DNA of 64,000 bases. Origin: Roseobacter weihaiensis. Lineage in GTDB: Bacteria; Pseudomonadota; Alphaproteobacteria; Rhodobacterales; Rhodobacteraceae. Each line of letters opens with the position of its first letter. Position 1 is the stretch's first letter. Location: assembly GCF_020622345.1 (NCBI RefSeq), contig NZ_JACNMO010000022.1, positions 1-64,000 on the forward strand, in the 5' to 3' direction. The translations under genes and the position numbers were made by a program. Below, in pieces: positions 35,013 to 43,309 of the stretch. Under the pieces are notes generated by a model. It saw only the letters and a list, made by a program, of their open reading frames with translations. It ran no database searches and had not been told where the DNA came from.

Positions 35013-35638
35013 GGGCGGCGAAAGCTGGCGATAAGACCCCTGTCCCTGGCATGGGCGCTGTTCACCCCCGGCCCGTAGATCGGGATCTCTTCGATCTCAA
35101 ATTGGTTGATACGCTCCCCAAAGGAGGCAAATTTTTCAGCAAAGCCGCGTGTGTCGTAGAGGTCTTGCTTGATGGTCAGCACAAAAAGCGCGCCGGGAGC
35201 CGCCACGCGCAGCAGCTCGTCCAGCGCCTCCGGGCCGACATGGCCGTGCGTGAAAGTACCTGCGCTGACAACGCCAGCATAAGTGCCGCTGTCAAAAGGA
35301 AGTCTGGCCGTCAGATCGCCTTGGATGAGCGCCCGGTAGACACCTTTGGCGCGGGCAACCTCCAGCATCTCCTCCGAGATGTCGAAGGCGTCACAGACCA
35401 CATCGGCCCGGCGCTGAAGGGCCTGTGCCACCAGACCCGTACCTGCACCGGCATCGAGCACAGGCCCCGATCCGCCCCGCGCCTCAAACACGCGGGCGAC
35501 ATGATCTGGAAAGACATATTCCAACGCAGCCGCAAAGCTGTCGTCATAGGTCCTGGCCCAGTCCGCATAAAGCGCTTTGCTGTCCGCCGGTGTCCTGAGC
35601 GCATAAGCGGCCTTCACATCCAGAGGCTTGTCGGTCAT
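35009..35638 (-). CDS. Class I SAM-dependent methyltransferase
   Basis: A 209-residue Rossmann methyltransferase. SAM motif I is VLDAGAGTGLVAQAL (about 66-80), the acidic end of strand 2 is VCDAFDISEEMLEVAR, and motif IV lies around DSGTYAGVVSAGTFTHGHVG. No extra recognition domain is present, so a small-molecule substrate is likely but unknown. ATG 35638 is used. It converges on the GlxA-type gene with a 4-bp overlap and is followed upstream by the peroxidase gene on the same strand. Confidence 0.85.
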   Translation of the reverse strand: MTDKPLDVKAAYALRTPADSKALYADWARTYDDSFAAALEYVFPDHVARVFEARGGSGPVLDAGAGTGLVAQALQRRADVVCDAFDISEEMLEVARAKGVYRALIQGDLTARLPFDSGTYAGVVSAGTFTHGHVGPEALDELLRVAAPGALFVLTIKQDLYDTRGFAEKFASFGERINQFEIEEIPIYGPGVNSAHARDRGLIASFRRP

Positions 35639-35664
35639 TGGCAGCAGCACCTCCTACCGCCAGC

Positions 35665-36201
35665 CTAGCCCGGAACAGCACTGTCGAGCAATTGCTCGAC
35701 AGCCTTAGTGATTTCATCCGACATCGGCTTGGTGCTGGAGCCCCAGGTCTGCACGATCTCTCCCTCGGGCCCGATCAGGACCTTGTTGAAGTTCCACCGC
35801 GGCACAAAGCCGGTCTCGGCTTTCACATCCTGATAAAAGGGATGCGCGCTCGACCCTCTGACATGGGTGATGTCGGTCATCGGCATATCGATCCCATAGT
35901 TGATTTCGCAGAATTCCTTGACCTCTTCGGCGCTGGCCAGTTCCTGATTGAAATCATCCGACGGGATCGCCAGAACGACCAACCCCGCATCGCGATAGGT
36001 ATCGTAAAGCGCCTGCAGACCCGCATATTGGCCGGTGAAGCCGCATTGAGATGCGGTATTGACCACCAGCACCGGCTGACCCGACCACGCCGACATCTCC
36101 AGCGCGCCACCATCGATTGACGGAAAACTGTAGTCACGCATACCGGCCCAGGCGACCCCCGTCATCGCGACACTTGCCAGGATCGCTGTCAGTGCTTTCA
36201 T
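35665..36201 (-). CDS. Exported glutathione-peroxidase-family protein
   Basis: A thioredoxin-fold peroxidase of 178 residues with a signal peptide (MKALTAILASVAMTGVAWAG), so it acts in the periplasm. The peroxidatic Cys is Cys53 in VVNTASQCGFTGQYAGLQALYD; the Gln and Trp partners are in the VLAIPSDDFNQE and RWNFNKVLIGPEG segments. It is a Cys, not a selenocysteine, enzyme and probably takes electrons from a thioredoxin-like donor. ATG 36201 has GGAGG-like sequence upstream; a longer frame lacks a signal peptide. Confidence 0.9.
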   Translation of the reverse strand: MKALTAILASVAMTGVAWAGMRDYSFPSIDGGALEMSAWSGQPVLVVNTASQCGFTGQYAGLQALYDTYRDAGLVVLAIPSDDFNQELASAEEVKEFCEINYGIDMPMTDITHVRGSSAHPFYQDVKAETGFVPRWNFNKVLIGPEGEIVQTWGSSTKPMSDEITKAVEQLLDSAVPG

Positions 36202-36279
36202 TGCATCCTCCGCTGTTGCTTGGAGAGTGATGTAGCTCTGCTTTCGGGCCTGCCAAATCAGCTGGGCGGGCATGGGGCG

Positions 36280-37512
36280 TCAAAGCCGCAGTTTGGCCGA
36301 TCCGTATAGCATCATGGCCATCATCATCGCAGCCCCCAACAGATAGGGGACGCGCAACGCAAGCTCGCGCCCGAGATCGGCCTCTACCGCCGATACGATC
36401 AACCCGCCCGCCAGCGCGCCGAGAGGCATCATGCCCCACCCAAAAAACCGGTAGAGCGAATTGACGCGCCCCAAAAGCGCATCCGGGATACGTCGCTGCC
36501 GGTAAGAGACCGTCACGATGTTCCACAGCAGGGCCGCGATCATCTCCAGAAACAAGGCGACAGCCGCAACCACCGGATTGGCGGTCAGCCCGATCACGAC
36601 GAGCGGCACCGGAAAGAGCAGCAAGGCCAGTTGCACGCTTTTTTGCGCCCCGATCCGCGCCACGACCTTTGGCCCCAAAAGCCCGCCGACAACACCCCCG
36701 GCAGCCCCTGCGGTCATCAAAACCCCATGGCCGATCGCGCTGAGGTTGAGGATCTCCTGCGAGAACAGGATCAGGACCGTGATCGCCATGGTGGAGATCG
36801 CATTGATCAGCCCCAGCATGATGGCGAGCCGCAGAATGGTCGGATGCGCCCTCATCCACGTCCAGCCCTCCATGATTTCCGGAATGATACGCGTTGTCTT
36901 GCGGGCGGGCCTGCGCGGGATGGCCATGCACCAGACCAGCCAGGCCGCAATCGCAAAGGTGACCGCATCCACAGCGAAAGGCGCCGGCACCGCCAGAGCG
37001 ATCAGAACACCGGCCAGAGGCGGGCCCACAAAGGAGCCCATGATCTGCTCGACGCTCCACATCTGGCCATTGGCCGCCTCAAGGTCGGCTTTGGCGACGA
37101 CAGAGGGCAAGACGGTTTGTGCGGCGTTGTCCCGGACCACTTCCGCGGTGCCCAGCATCATCGCAAGGCCGGAAAGCGCCAGGATGTAAATCAGCGGGTC
37201 CTCTTGCAGCGGCAGATCCGGCGCGGAAAAGATCAGGGCGATCACGCCAATGGTGAGCAAAAAGCGAAAGGTATCCGCCTGCACCATTAAAAGCCGTCGA
37301 TCCTGCCGGTCCGTCAGAACGCCCGCCGGAATCGAAAAAAGCAGCCAGGGCAGACGTGTCGCAAAAGCCACCAGCGCGATCAACGCAGGATCACGGGTGA
37401 TGAGCGTTGCCAGCCAGGGAAACGCCAGCGCGGAGATCCCATCCCCAAGGTTGGAAATCGCGGTGGCAGAAAACAGCAATCGGAAGGGGCGGTTCGTTGC
37501 AAGCAGTCGCAT
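36280..37512 (-). CDS. MFS transporter (enterobactin-exporter-like type)
   Basis: A 410-residue major-facilitator protein with twelve predicted helices. The loop 2-3 motif is AGVLTDRQDRRLLMVQADTFRFL; the middle loop after helix 6 is basic (RRPARKTTRIIPEIMEGWTWMRAHP), and the loop 8-9 equivalent is LGPKVVARIGAQKS. The order resembles EntS-like exporters (MFS_3/DHA3). Substrate unknown. It is divergent from msrBA and lies 78 bp upstream of the peroxidase gene on the same strand. Confidence 0.85.
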   Translation of the reverse strand: MRLLATNRPFRLLFSATAISNLGDGISALAFPWLATLITRDPALIALVAFATRLPWLLFSIPAGVLTDRQDRRLLMVQADTFRFLLTIGVIALIFSAPDLPLQEDPLIYILALSGLAMMLGTAEVVRDNAAQTVLPSVVAKADLEAANGQMWSVEQIMGSFVGPPLAGVLIALAVPAPFAVDAVTFAIAAWLVWCMAIPRRPARKTTRIIPEIMEGWTWMRAHPTILRLAIMLGLINAISTMAITVLILFSQEILNLSAIGHGVLMTAGAAGGVVGGLLGPKVVARIGAQKSVQLALLLFPVPLVVIGLTANPVVAAVALFLEMIAALLWNIVTVSYRQRRIPDALLGRVNSLYRFFGWGMMPLGALAGGLIVSAVEADLGRELALRVPYLLGAAMMMAMMLYGSAKLRL

Positions 37513-37656
37513 GACCCGACTGTGCGGTCGGGTTTACGCGGAAGTCAATCGACGAAAGCCTGATCGGGGCGGCAAAAGCGGCGTCGTTTTCACTTCGCCC
37601 TTTTCTTTACGCAGATGTCCCCCATCTTAAGAGCCAAGACAGAAAGGGAGTGTCAG

Positions 37657-38106
37657 ATGCCCACCTATACCAAATCGCAAGACGCCATAGACCGGCTGTC
37701 CCCCGAAGAATTTCGCGTCACCCAGCAGGACGCCACAGAGCGGCCGGGCACAGGCGCGCTTTTGCATAACAAGGAACCCGGTATCTACGTCGATATCGTG
37801 TCGGGTGAGCCGCTTTTTGCCTCGGCTGACAAATATGAAAGCGGCTGCGGCTGGCCCAGCTTTACCAAACCGATTGAGCCTGCCCATGTAACCGAATTGC
37901 GCGATGTCAGCCTCGGCATGGTGCGCACAGAGGTCCGTTCAACCCATGGCGACAGTCATTTGGGCCACGTCTTTCCCGACGGACCAAGCGACCGGGGTGG
38001 CCTGCGGTACTGTATCAACTCCGCGTCCTTGCGGTTTGTGCACCGCGACGACATGGAAGCGGAAGGCTACGGCGACTATATCAATCAAGTGGAGGATGTA
38101 ACATGA
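37657..38106 (+). CDS. msrB: Peptide-methionine (R)-S-oxide reductase
   Basis: Reduces the R epimer of methionine sulfoxide in proteins. The protein has 149 residues. The catalytic Cys119 is in [13 protein letters not shown] and a possible resolving Cys64 is in [24 protein letters not shown] is the substrate loop. The two zinc-binding CxxC pairs of some MsrB proteins are absent. ATG 37657 follows AAAGGGAG. It overlaps msrA by 4 bp. Confidence 0.96.
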   Translation: MPTYTKSQDAIDRLSPEEFRVTQQDATERPGTGALLHNKEPGIYVDIVSGEPLFASADKYESGCGWPSFTKPIEPAHVTELRDVSLGMVRTEVRSTHGDSHLGHVFPDGPSDRGGLRYCINSASLRFVHRDDMEAEGYGDYINQVEDVT

Positions 38107-38624
38107 GCCATGAACGTGCAGTGCTGGCAGGCGGATGCTTCTGGGGCATGCAGGACCTCATTCGCAAGCGCGAAGGCGTGATTTCCACGCGCGTCGGGTA
38201 TACCGGCGGCGATGTCCCGAATGCGACCTACCGCAACCACGGCACCCATGCGGAAGGGATCGAGGTGATCTTTGACCCTTCGGTTTTCAGCTACCGGGAC
38301 CTGCTGGAGCTGTTTTTCCAGATTCACGACCCCACGACGTTGAACCGGCAGGGCAATGACCGCGGGCTCAGCTATCGCTCTGCGATTTACTTTGAAGACG
38401 AGGCACAGAAACAGACAGCCCTTGAGACGATTGCCGATGTTGAGGCCTCCGGTCTCTGGCCTGGCAAGGTGGTCACCGAAGTGGCGCCGGTGGGCGATTT
38501 CTGGGAAGCTGAACCCGAACATCAGGACTATCTGGAGCGGTTTCCAAACGGGTATACCTGCCATTTCCCACGCCCCAACTGGGTTTTGCCAAAGCGCGAT
38601 GCCGCGTCACAGGCCGCTGAATAG
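38103..38624 (+). CDS. msrA: Peptide-methionine (S)-S-oxide reductase
   Basis: Reduces the S epimer of methionine sulfoxide. The protein has 173 residues with the active site [10 protein letters not shown] (Cys12), then [28 protein letters not shown] and the [20 protein letters not shown] segment. The C-terminal resolving cysteines of the E. coli enzyme are not evident, so this belongs to the shorter class. Coupled to msrB, so both epimers are repaired from one mRNA. Confidence 0.96.
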   Translation: MSHERAVLAGGCFWGMQDLIRKREGVISTRVGYTGGDVPNATYRNHGTHAEGIEVIFDPSVFSYRDLLELFFQIHDPTTLNRQGNDRGLSYRSAIYFEDEAQKQTALETIADVEASGLWPGKVVTEVAPVGDFWEAEPEHQDYLERFPNGYTCHFPRPNWVLPKRDAASQAAE

Positions 38625-38647
38625 CCGCCGGGGGGTCGCCGCTCGCC

Positions 38648-40654
38648 TCACCCGACCGCCACCCGGGGGCGCCCTGCGGCCTCGACCGTGATGACGGCCT
38701 CGACAAAAACCTCGCGTGCCTCGACGCCGGTCAGTTTGATCTCCCGCGATACGCTGACTTCGATCTCTGCGGCACCCGCGGCGGCAGCCTCCGCCTCCGC
38801 CTCCCCGCGTAACTGCACCTCAAGCGCGTCCAGCGCGGTGTCGCGATCCGCATAATCTGTGGGTCCGGCCGGCAGGTGGACCCGGTATTTGCCCTCGGCG
38901 GGGCAGGTCACGGTGCCCGCGCGCCGCATCGTGACACGCCCCACCACCGCCCCGATGGCATTCGCCACACCGGCATGATCCGGCAGGATCATCTGCGCGC
39001 CCACGGCCCGCCCCACCGCAGGATAATAGGTCGGTGCAGAGGCTCCGAGACCGACAACCGGCACATCCAGCCCGGTGTCGAGGCGGATCAACCCGCGATG
39101 CCCGGCCAGACCGCGCTGCATCAGAACATGTCGGGCCAGATCGGCGGCAGGCAGACCGAAATCGGGGGTGTCTTGCGCAAAGGCAGTCTCCAACAAAGCC
39201 AGAGCGGTTTGATGTGTCAATTGCGCGACAATCATCTCGGCCATCTGCTGCGCTGATTTTGCAAGGATGGTGCCCGCACCGGTGCGGCGGCGGGCCAGAA
39301 GCGAGAGCGCCTTGGCGGCAGCCTCGCTGTCCCACGCAGCGAGGCTGCCCAGCACGTGGCTGGCATCGGAGGGGGTCACGCCGCCAAGCTGCACCAGACC
39401 GCGCTCCACCAGCCGGTTGAGTGCGCCAACCTCAAGGCGGGCGCGCAGGATCGCACCCAGCGGATGTACATCAGGGCCAATACGGTCGAGCAGCCCGGCC
39501 TCGCGTGCCGTCAGGCCCTCTGCGGATTGACCCTGAACCGCGCGCACAAAGCAGGCGTCATGCTCCCCCGGTGTCGTGCTGCGCAAAGCGGCGTCCAGCG
39601 CGCCATGCACAACCTCGGGGGCCTCCCGCCCCAGCAGCGAGACCGGCAGCACCCGGCGTGGCCCGAGCGTCACAGCCGCCGCAAGCCCGCCTGATACCAT
39701 CGCAACCGCGCTATCGCCGCCGAGCCCGGTGGTGCGCATCGCAACCGCCTCCACCATCGTGCGGTAAGGTCCGACCTGCGCCCCTGCCGGGTCAATCGCC
39801 GGCCGCCCGTCCTTGAGCAGGGCCACATCGGTTGTCGTTCCGCCAATATCGCTCACAAGCGCAAACTCGGCCCCGGTCAGCCAGCGCGCCCCCACCAGCG
39901 AGGCCGCCGGTCCGCTAAGAATGGTCTCGATCGGACGGGCGCGCGCCTGAGCCGCCGAAATCAGCGCCCCATCGCCGCGCACAACCATCATCGGCGCGGT
40001 AATCCCCAGCGCCTCCAGCGTGTCGCTGGCTCGACCGATGAGCCGGTCAATCATCCCCACCAGCCGGGCATTCAGCAAGGCGGTCATCGCCCGTTTGGGA
40101 CCGTTGAGCTTTGCCGACAGTTGATGCGAGGCGGAAACCGGCCTGCCGGTCTGCACCTCGATCAGGGCGGCTGCACGGGTTTCATGCGCGGGGTTACGGG
40201 TTGCAAACTGGGAGGCCACCGCAAAGGCGCTGACGTTTTGACCCTGGGTTTCCAGGAAATCGTGGAGTGCCTGCAGATCGAGGGGGGCGGCTTCGGCCCC
40301 CGCGTGGTCGTGCCCCCCGGCACAGACCAGCACCGGGTCGCCTTTGAGCGCCACGCGCAGGCCGTGCGTTTCCAGATCGCGGTCGCGGAAACCAATGTAG
40401 ATCAGCGCGACGCGCCCGCCTTGCCCCTCCACCAAGGCATTCGTGGCCAGCGTGGTCGACAGCGACGCCATGCTGACCTTGGCGGCGGCGACACCGGCAC
40501 GCGCCAGCACCCGTCCCACGGCGGTGCCGATCCCCTCGGCCAGATCATGCCGCGTGGTCAGCGCCTTGGCCGACGCCAGCACGGTTTTTTCGTCGCGGAT
40601 CAGCACCGCATCGGTATAGGTGCCACCCGTATCGACCCCAAGCAGTAGGGACAT
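38648..40654 (-). CDS. Hydantoinase/oxoprolinase family protein (HyuA type)
   Basis: A 668-residue ATP-dependent amidohydrolase subunit. The N-terminal ASKHA-type phosphate loop is GVDTGGTYTDAVL, followed by the Hydant_A_N region (MASLSTTLATNALVEGQGG) and the core with LVSDIGGTTTDVALLKDG and RTTGLGGDSAV. HyuA normally pairs with HyuB to open hydantoins, N-methylhydantoin or 5-oxoproline, or is fused to it; no hyuB-like gene is next to this one. ATG 40654 is preferred over GTG 40657. Confidence 0.85.
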   Translation of the reverse strand: MSLLLGVDTGGTYTDAVLIRDEKTVLASAKALTTRHDLAEGIGTAVGRVLARAGVAAAKVSMASLSTTLATNALVEGQGGRVALIYIGFRDRDLETHGLRVALKGDPVLVCAGGHDHAGAEAAPLDLQALHDFLETQGQNVSAFAVASQFATRNPAHETRAAALIEVQTGRPVSASHQLSAKLNGPKRAMTALLNARLVGMIDRLIGRASDTLEALGITAPMMVVRGDGALISAAQARARPIETILSGPAASLVGARWLTGAEFALVSDIGGTTTDVALLKDGRPAIDPAGAQVGPYRTMVEAVAMRTTGLGGDSAVAMVSGGLAAAVTLGPRRVLPVSLLGREAPEVVHGALDAALRSTTPGEHDACFVRAVQGQSAEGLTAREAGLLDRIGPDVHPLGAILRARLEVGALNRLVERGLVQLGGVTPSDASHVLGSLAAWDSEAAAKALSLLARRRTGAGTILAKSAQQMAEMIVAQLTHQTALALLETAFAQDTPDFGLPAADLARHVLMQRGLAGHRGLIRLDTGLDVPVVGLGASAPTYYPAVGRAVGAQMILPDHAGVANAIGAVVGRVTMRRAGTVTCPAEGKYRVHLPAGPTDYADRDTALDALEVQLRGEAEAEAAAAGAAEIEVSVSREIKLTGVEAREVFVEAVITVEAAGRPRVAVG

Positions 40655-40718
40655 CACTCTCTCTCCATCGGTTTGCTGCGCGGTATCAGACCCCGCGCGC
40701 GCGACGCGTTGCCCTGCA

Positions 40719-41762
40719 TCATTGGGCAGTCAATTGCGCCACAGCCCAGCAGGCGGCTTCGGCCACTGTCTCGTCAGGGTCTTCGGTCAAACCCGCGGCA
40801 GTTGCCCGCAGGGCCGGGTCGCCGGAATTTCCGATGGCATAGAGCACGTTGCGCACAAAGCGGTCCCGCCCGATGCGCTTGATGGGAGAGCCCGAAAACA
40901 GCGCCCGGAAGGCCCGATCATCCAACCGTGCAAGATTCGCCAGGGCGGGGGCCCGCAATTCGGGGCGGGCCGACAGGCGCATGTCGCGGGCGGAGACCGC
41001 AAACTTGTTCCAAGGACAGACCGCCAGACAATCGTCGCATCCGTAAATGCGGTTGCCCATTTTGGCCCGCAACTCCTGCGGCACCGGGCCCTTGTGCTCA
41101 ATCGTGAGGTAAGAAATGCAGCGCCGCGCATCGAGCTTGTAAGGGGCGGGAAAAGCGTCGGTCGGGCAGATGTCAAGGCACGCCCGGCACGAGCCGCAAT
41201 TGTCGCTTTCGGGCGGGTCTGGTGGCAGCTCCAACGTGGTGAAAACAGCGCCCAGAAAAGCCCAGTTCCCCCAGTCGCGGCTCAAAAGGTTGGTATGCTT
41301 GCCCTGCCAACCCAACCCCGCCGCCTGTCCCAGGGCTTTTTCCGGCACCGGGGCGGTATCGACGAAAACCTTGACCTGCGGGTCGTCATCAGAGGCCGCC
41401 GCGATGAGCCAGCGGGCCAGACGTTTGAGCCGCTTTTTCACCACATCATGATAATCCCGCCCCTGTGCATAGACCGAGATTGCGCCGCGATCCGGCTGCT
41501 TCAGGATCTCCAGCGGGTCATGCGTCGGCGTGTAGCTTTCCGCCAGCATCACCACGGAGCGTGCATCGGGCCAGAGAGCGACGGGGTTGCCACGCCACTG
41601 CGTGCGCTCACTCATCCACGCCATCTGACCGTGATACCCGGCCGCCAGAAACTCCTGCAACCGCCCGGCGACCTCCGGCACGGCATCAGGCCTGCATATA
41701 CGGCAGGCGATGAAACCCGCCTCAAGCGCCTCCTGGACCAGCCGCTGCTTTAAGCCTTGCAT
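40719..41762 (-). CDS. queG: Epoxyqueuosine reductase QueG
   Basis: A cobalamin-dependent enzyme that reduces epoxyqueuosine to queuosine in the tRNA wobble position. The protein has 347 residues. The N-terminal domain (about 30-180) is followed by two [4Fe-4S] motifs, [20 protein letters not shown] and [13 protein letters not shown], and a C-terminal helical repeat part. The segment [13 protein letters not shown] is typical of QueG. The gene starts 51 bp after the stop of the GST gene on the same strand. Confidence 0.95.
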   Translation of the reverse strand: MQGLKQRLVQEALEAGFIACRICRPDAVPEVAGRLQEFLAAGYHGQMAWMSERTQWRGNPVALWPDARSVVMLAESYTPTHDPLEILKQPDRGAISVYAQGRDYHDVVKKRLKRLARWLIAAASDDDPQVKVFVDTAPVPEKALGQAAGLGWQGKHTNLLSRDWGNWAFLGAVFTTLELPPDPPESDNCGSCRACLDICPTDAFPAPYKLDARRCISYLTIEHKGPVPQELRAKMGNRIYGCDDCLAVCPWNKFAVSARDMRLSARPELRAPALANLARLDDRAFRALFSGSPIKRIGRDRFVRNVLYAIGNSGDPALRATAAGLTEDPDETVAEAACWAVAQLTAQ

Positions 41763-41813
41763 GACGGCCCTTTGCTGCCATCCCGCGGGGCCGCCGGGCC
41801 TGCGCGCAACGGG

Positions 41814-42479
41814 TCAGAAATCCAGATCATTGTAGTGTTTGGGCGGCGGAAAGCCCGGCACCTGATCGGCCAGAATGGAGCGGAAGGCCGGCCGCGACTT
41901 GATCTTGGCATACCAGTCCTTGACGACGTCCGAGCGATTCCAATCCACATCAGAGATGTAATCCAGCGCGCTCAGATGGGCCGCGGCGGCAAAGTCCGCC
42001 AGGGTCATCGTATCACCCGCCAGCCAGCGACGGTGATCGAGCAGCCACGTCATATAATCGAGGTGGTACTTGATCGCCTTGGCCCCCGCCTTGACGTTGC
42101 CGCTGTCAGGGTAGCCCTTCCCCATGACCTTCTTGTTGACCCGTTCATACAGCAGCTTGGAGGTCACCTCGTGATGGAACTTGTCATCAAACCAGCCGAT
42201 CAGACGGCGCACCTCCTGCCGGGCGACAGGGTCCTTTGGCATCAGTGTCGGGTCAGGCCGCGTCTCTTCGATGTATTCGCAGATGGCGCTGCTCTCGGCC
42301 ATCATCACCCCATCCAGCCGCAGCACGGGAACCTTGGCGGCAGGATTGCGACGCATGAAATCAGGATCTTGCTCCCAGTAGCGCTCTTCAACGAGTTCGA
42401 CCTCGATCTTCTTTTCAGCAAGGCTCAGCCGTACTTTGCGGCAAAACGGCGAAAGAGGGACATGAAACAGGCGCGCCAT
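41814..42479 (-). CDS. Glutathione S-transferase family protein
   Basis: The protein has 221 residues. The thioredoxin-like domain starts MARLFHVPLSPFCRKVRLSLAEKKIEVELVEERYW with a Ser/Cys active-site region (SPFCRK), then AAKVPVLRLDGVMMAESSAICEYIEE. The helical domain has the N-capping box LADFAAAAHLSALDYISDV. Substrate unknown. Sequence and length differ from the GST at 7.5 kb, so they are not recent copies. It lies between mtgA and queG on the same strand. Confidence 0.9.
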   Translation of the reverse strand: MARLFHVPLSPFCRKVRLSLAEKKIEVELVEERYWEQDPDFMRRNPAAKVPVLRLDGVMMAESSAICEYIEETRPDPTLMPKDPVARQEVRRLIGWFDDKFHHEVTSKLLYERVNKKVMGKGYPDSGNVKAGAKAIKYHLDYMTWLLDHRRWLAGDTMTLADFAAAAHLSALDYISDVDWNRSDVVKDWYAKIKSRPAFRSILADQVPGFPPPKHYNDLDF

Positions 42480-42534
42480 CAGAAGATCCGAATTGAAAAG
42501 ACTTTCCCCTCAATGCCTGCAATGGCGCGTGGAT

Positions 42535-43257
42535 TCAACTCTCGAAACAGGCTGAGCGGCCATCTTTGCGGATCGTCGCTGCACCGTCGAGAATGGAACG
42601 CGCCCGGTTACGCACGAAGGTCGACGGATTTGCCGCAGACCGTGTCTTGGGGCTGGGCAGGATTGCGGCGAGACGCGCCGCCTGGGTTGGCGACAGGGCA
42701 TCCGGGGTTACGCCGAAGTAATGGTTGGCCGCCGCCTTGACCCCAAAGACGCCCGTGTCGAACTCTGCCACGTTCAGATAGACCTCGATAATCCGCTGCT
42801 TGGGCCAGATCGCTTCCAGCATTGGGGTCATGAGTGCCTCCAGCGCCTTGCGGCTGTAGTTGCGCCCATGCCAGAGAAAGACGTTCTTCACGGTTTGCTG
42901 GCTGATGGTCGAGGCTCCGCGCGCGCCGCCGTCCTCCAGAGCATCGCGGATGGCCACCATATCGAACCCCCAGTGGGTGCAGAAATTGGCATCCTCTGCT
43001 GCCACGACGGAGCGGGCCATGACCGGGGCGATATCCTCAAAGGGAACCCAATCGTATTCAACCCCTCCCAGCTTGCGGCTTTCGGCAAACATGTAGGGGG
43101 TGGTCCAAAGCGGCATGAAACGGCTCAGCCCCATGACCAGAACAAGCAAAACGACCGCCACCAGAAGACCACGTGCCGTCAAGACAAACGCGCGCCGGAT
43201 CAGACGCCGCGGCGCGCTTTTTGACTTTGTCTTTCTTCGGGTTCTGCGTTTCGCCAT
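42535..43257 (-). CDS. mtgA: Monofunctional peptidoglycan glycosyltransferase
   Basis: Polymerises lipid II into glycan strands at the inner membrane. The 240-residue protein has a basic cytoplasmic start, one membrane helix (RGLLVAVVLLVLVMGLSRF) and a GT51 domain outside: the first catalytic Glu in VVAAEDANFCTHWGFD, then GGARGASTISQQTVKNVFLW, RKALEALMTPMLEAIWPKQRIIEVYLNVAEFDTGVFGVKAAA. No transpeptidase domain follows. Confidence 0.96.
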   Translation of the reverse strand: MAKRRTRRKTKSKSAPRRLIRRAFVLTARGLLVAVVLLVLVMGLSRFMPLWTTPYMFAESRKLGGVEYDWVPFEDIAPVMARSVVAAEDANFCTHWGFDMVAIRDALEDGGARGASTISQQTVKNVFLWHGRNYSRKALEALMTPMLEAIWPKQRIIEVYLNVAEFDTGVFGVKAAANHYFGVTPDALSPTQAARLAAILPSPKTRSAANPSTFVRNRARSILDGAATIRKDGRSACFES

Positions 43258-43309
43258 GGCGCGACATTAGGCGCACCATGGCCGGTTGTGAACCACTGAT
43301 CCGACGTGG

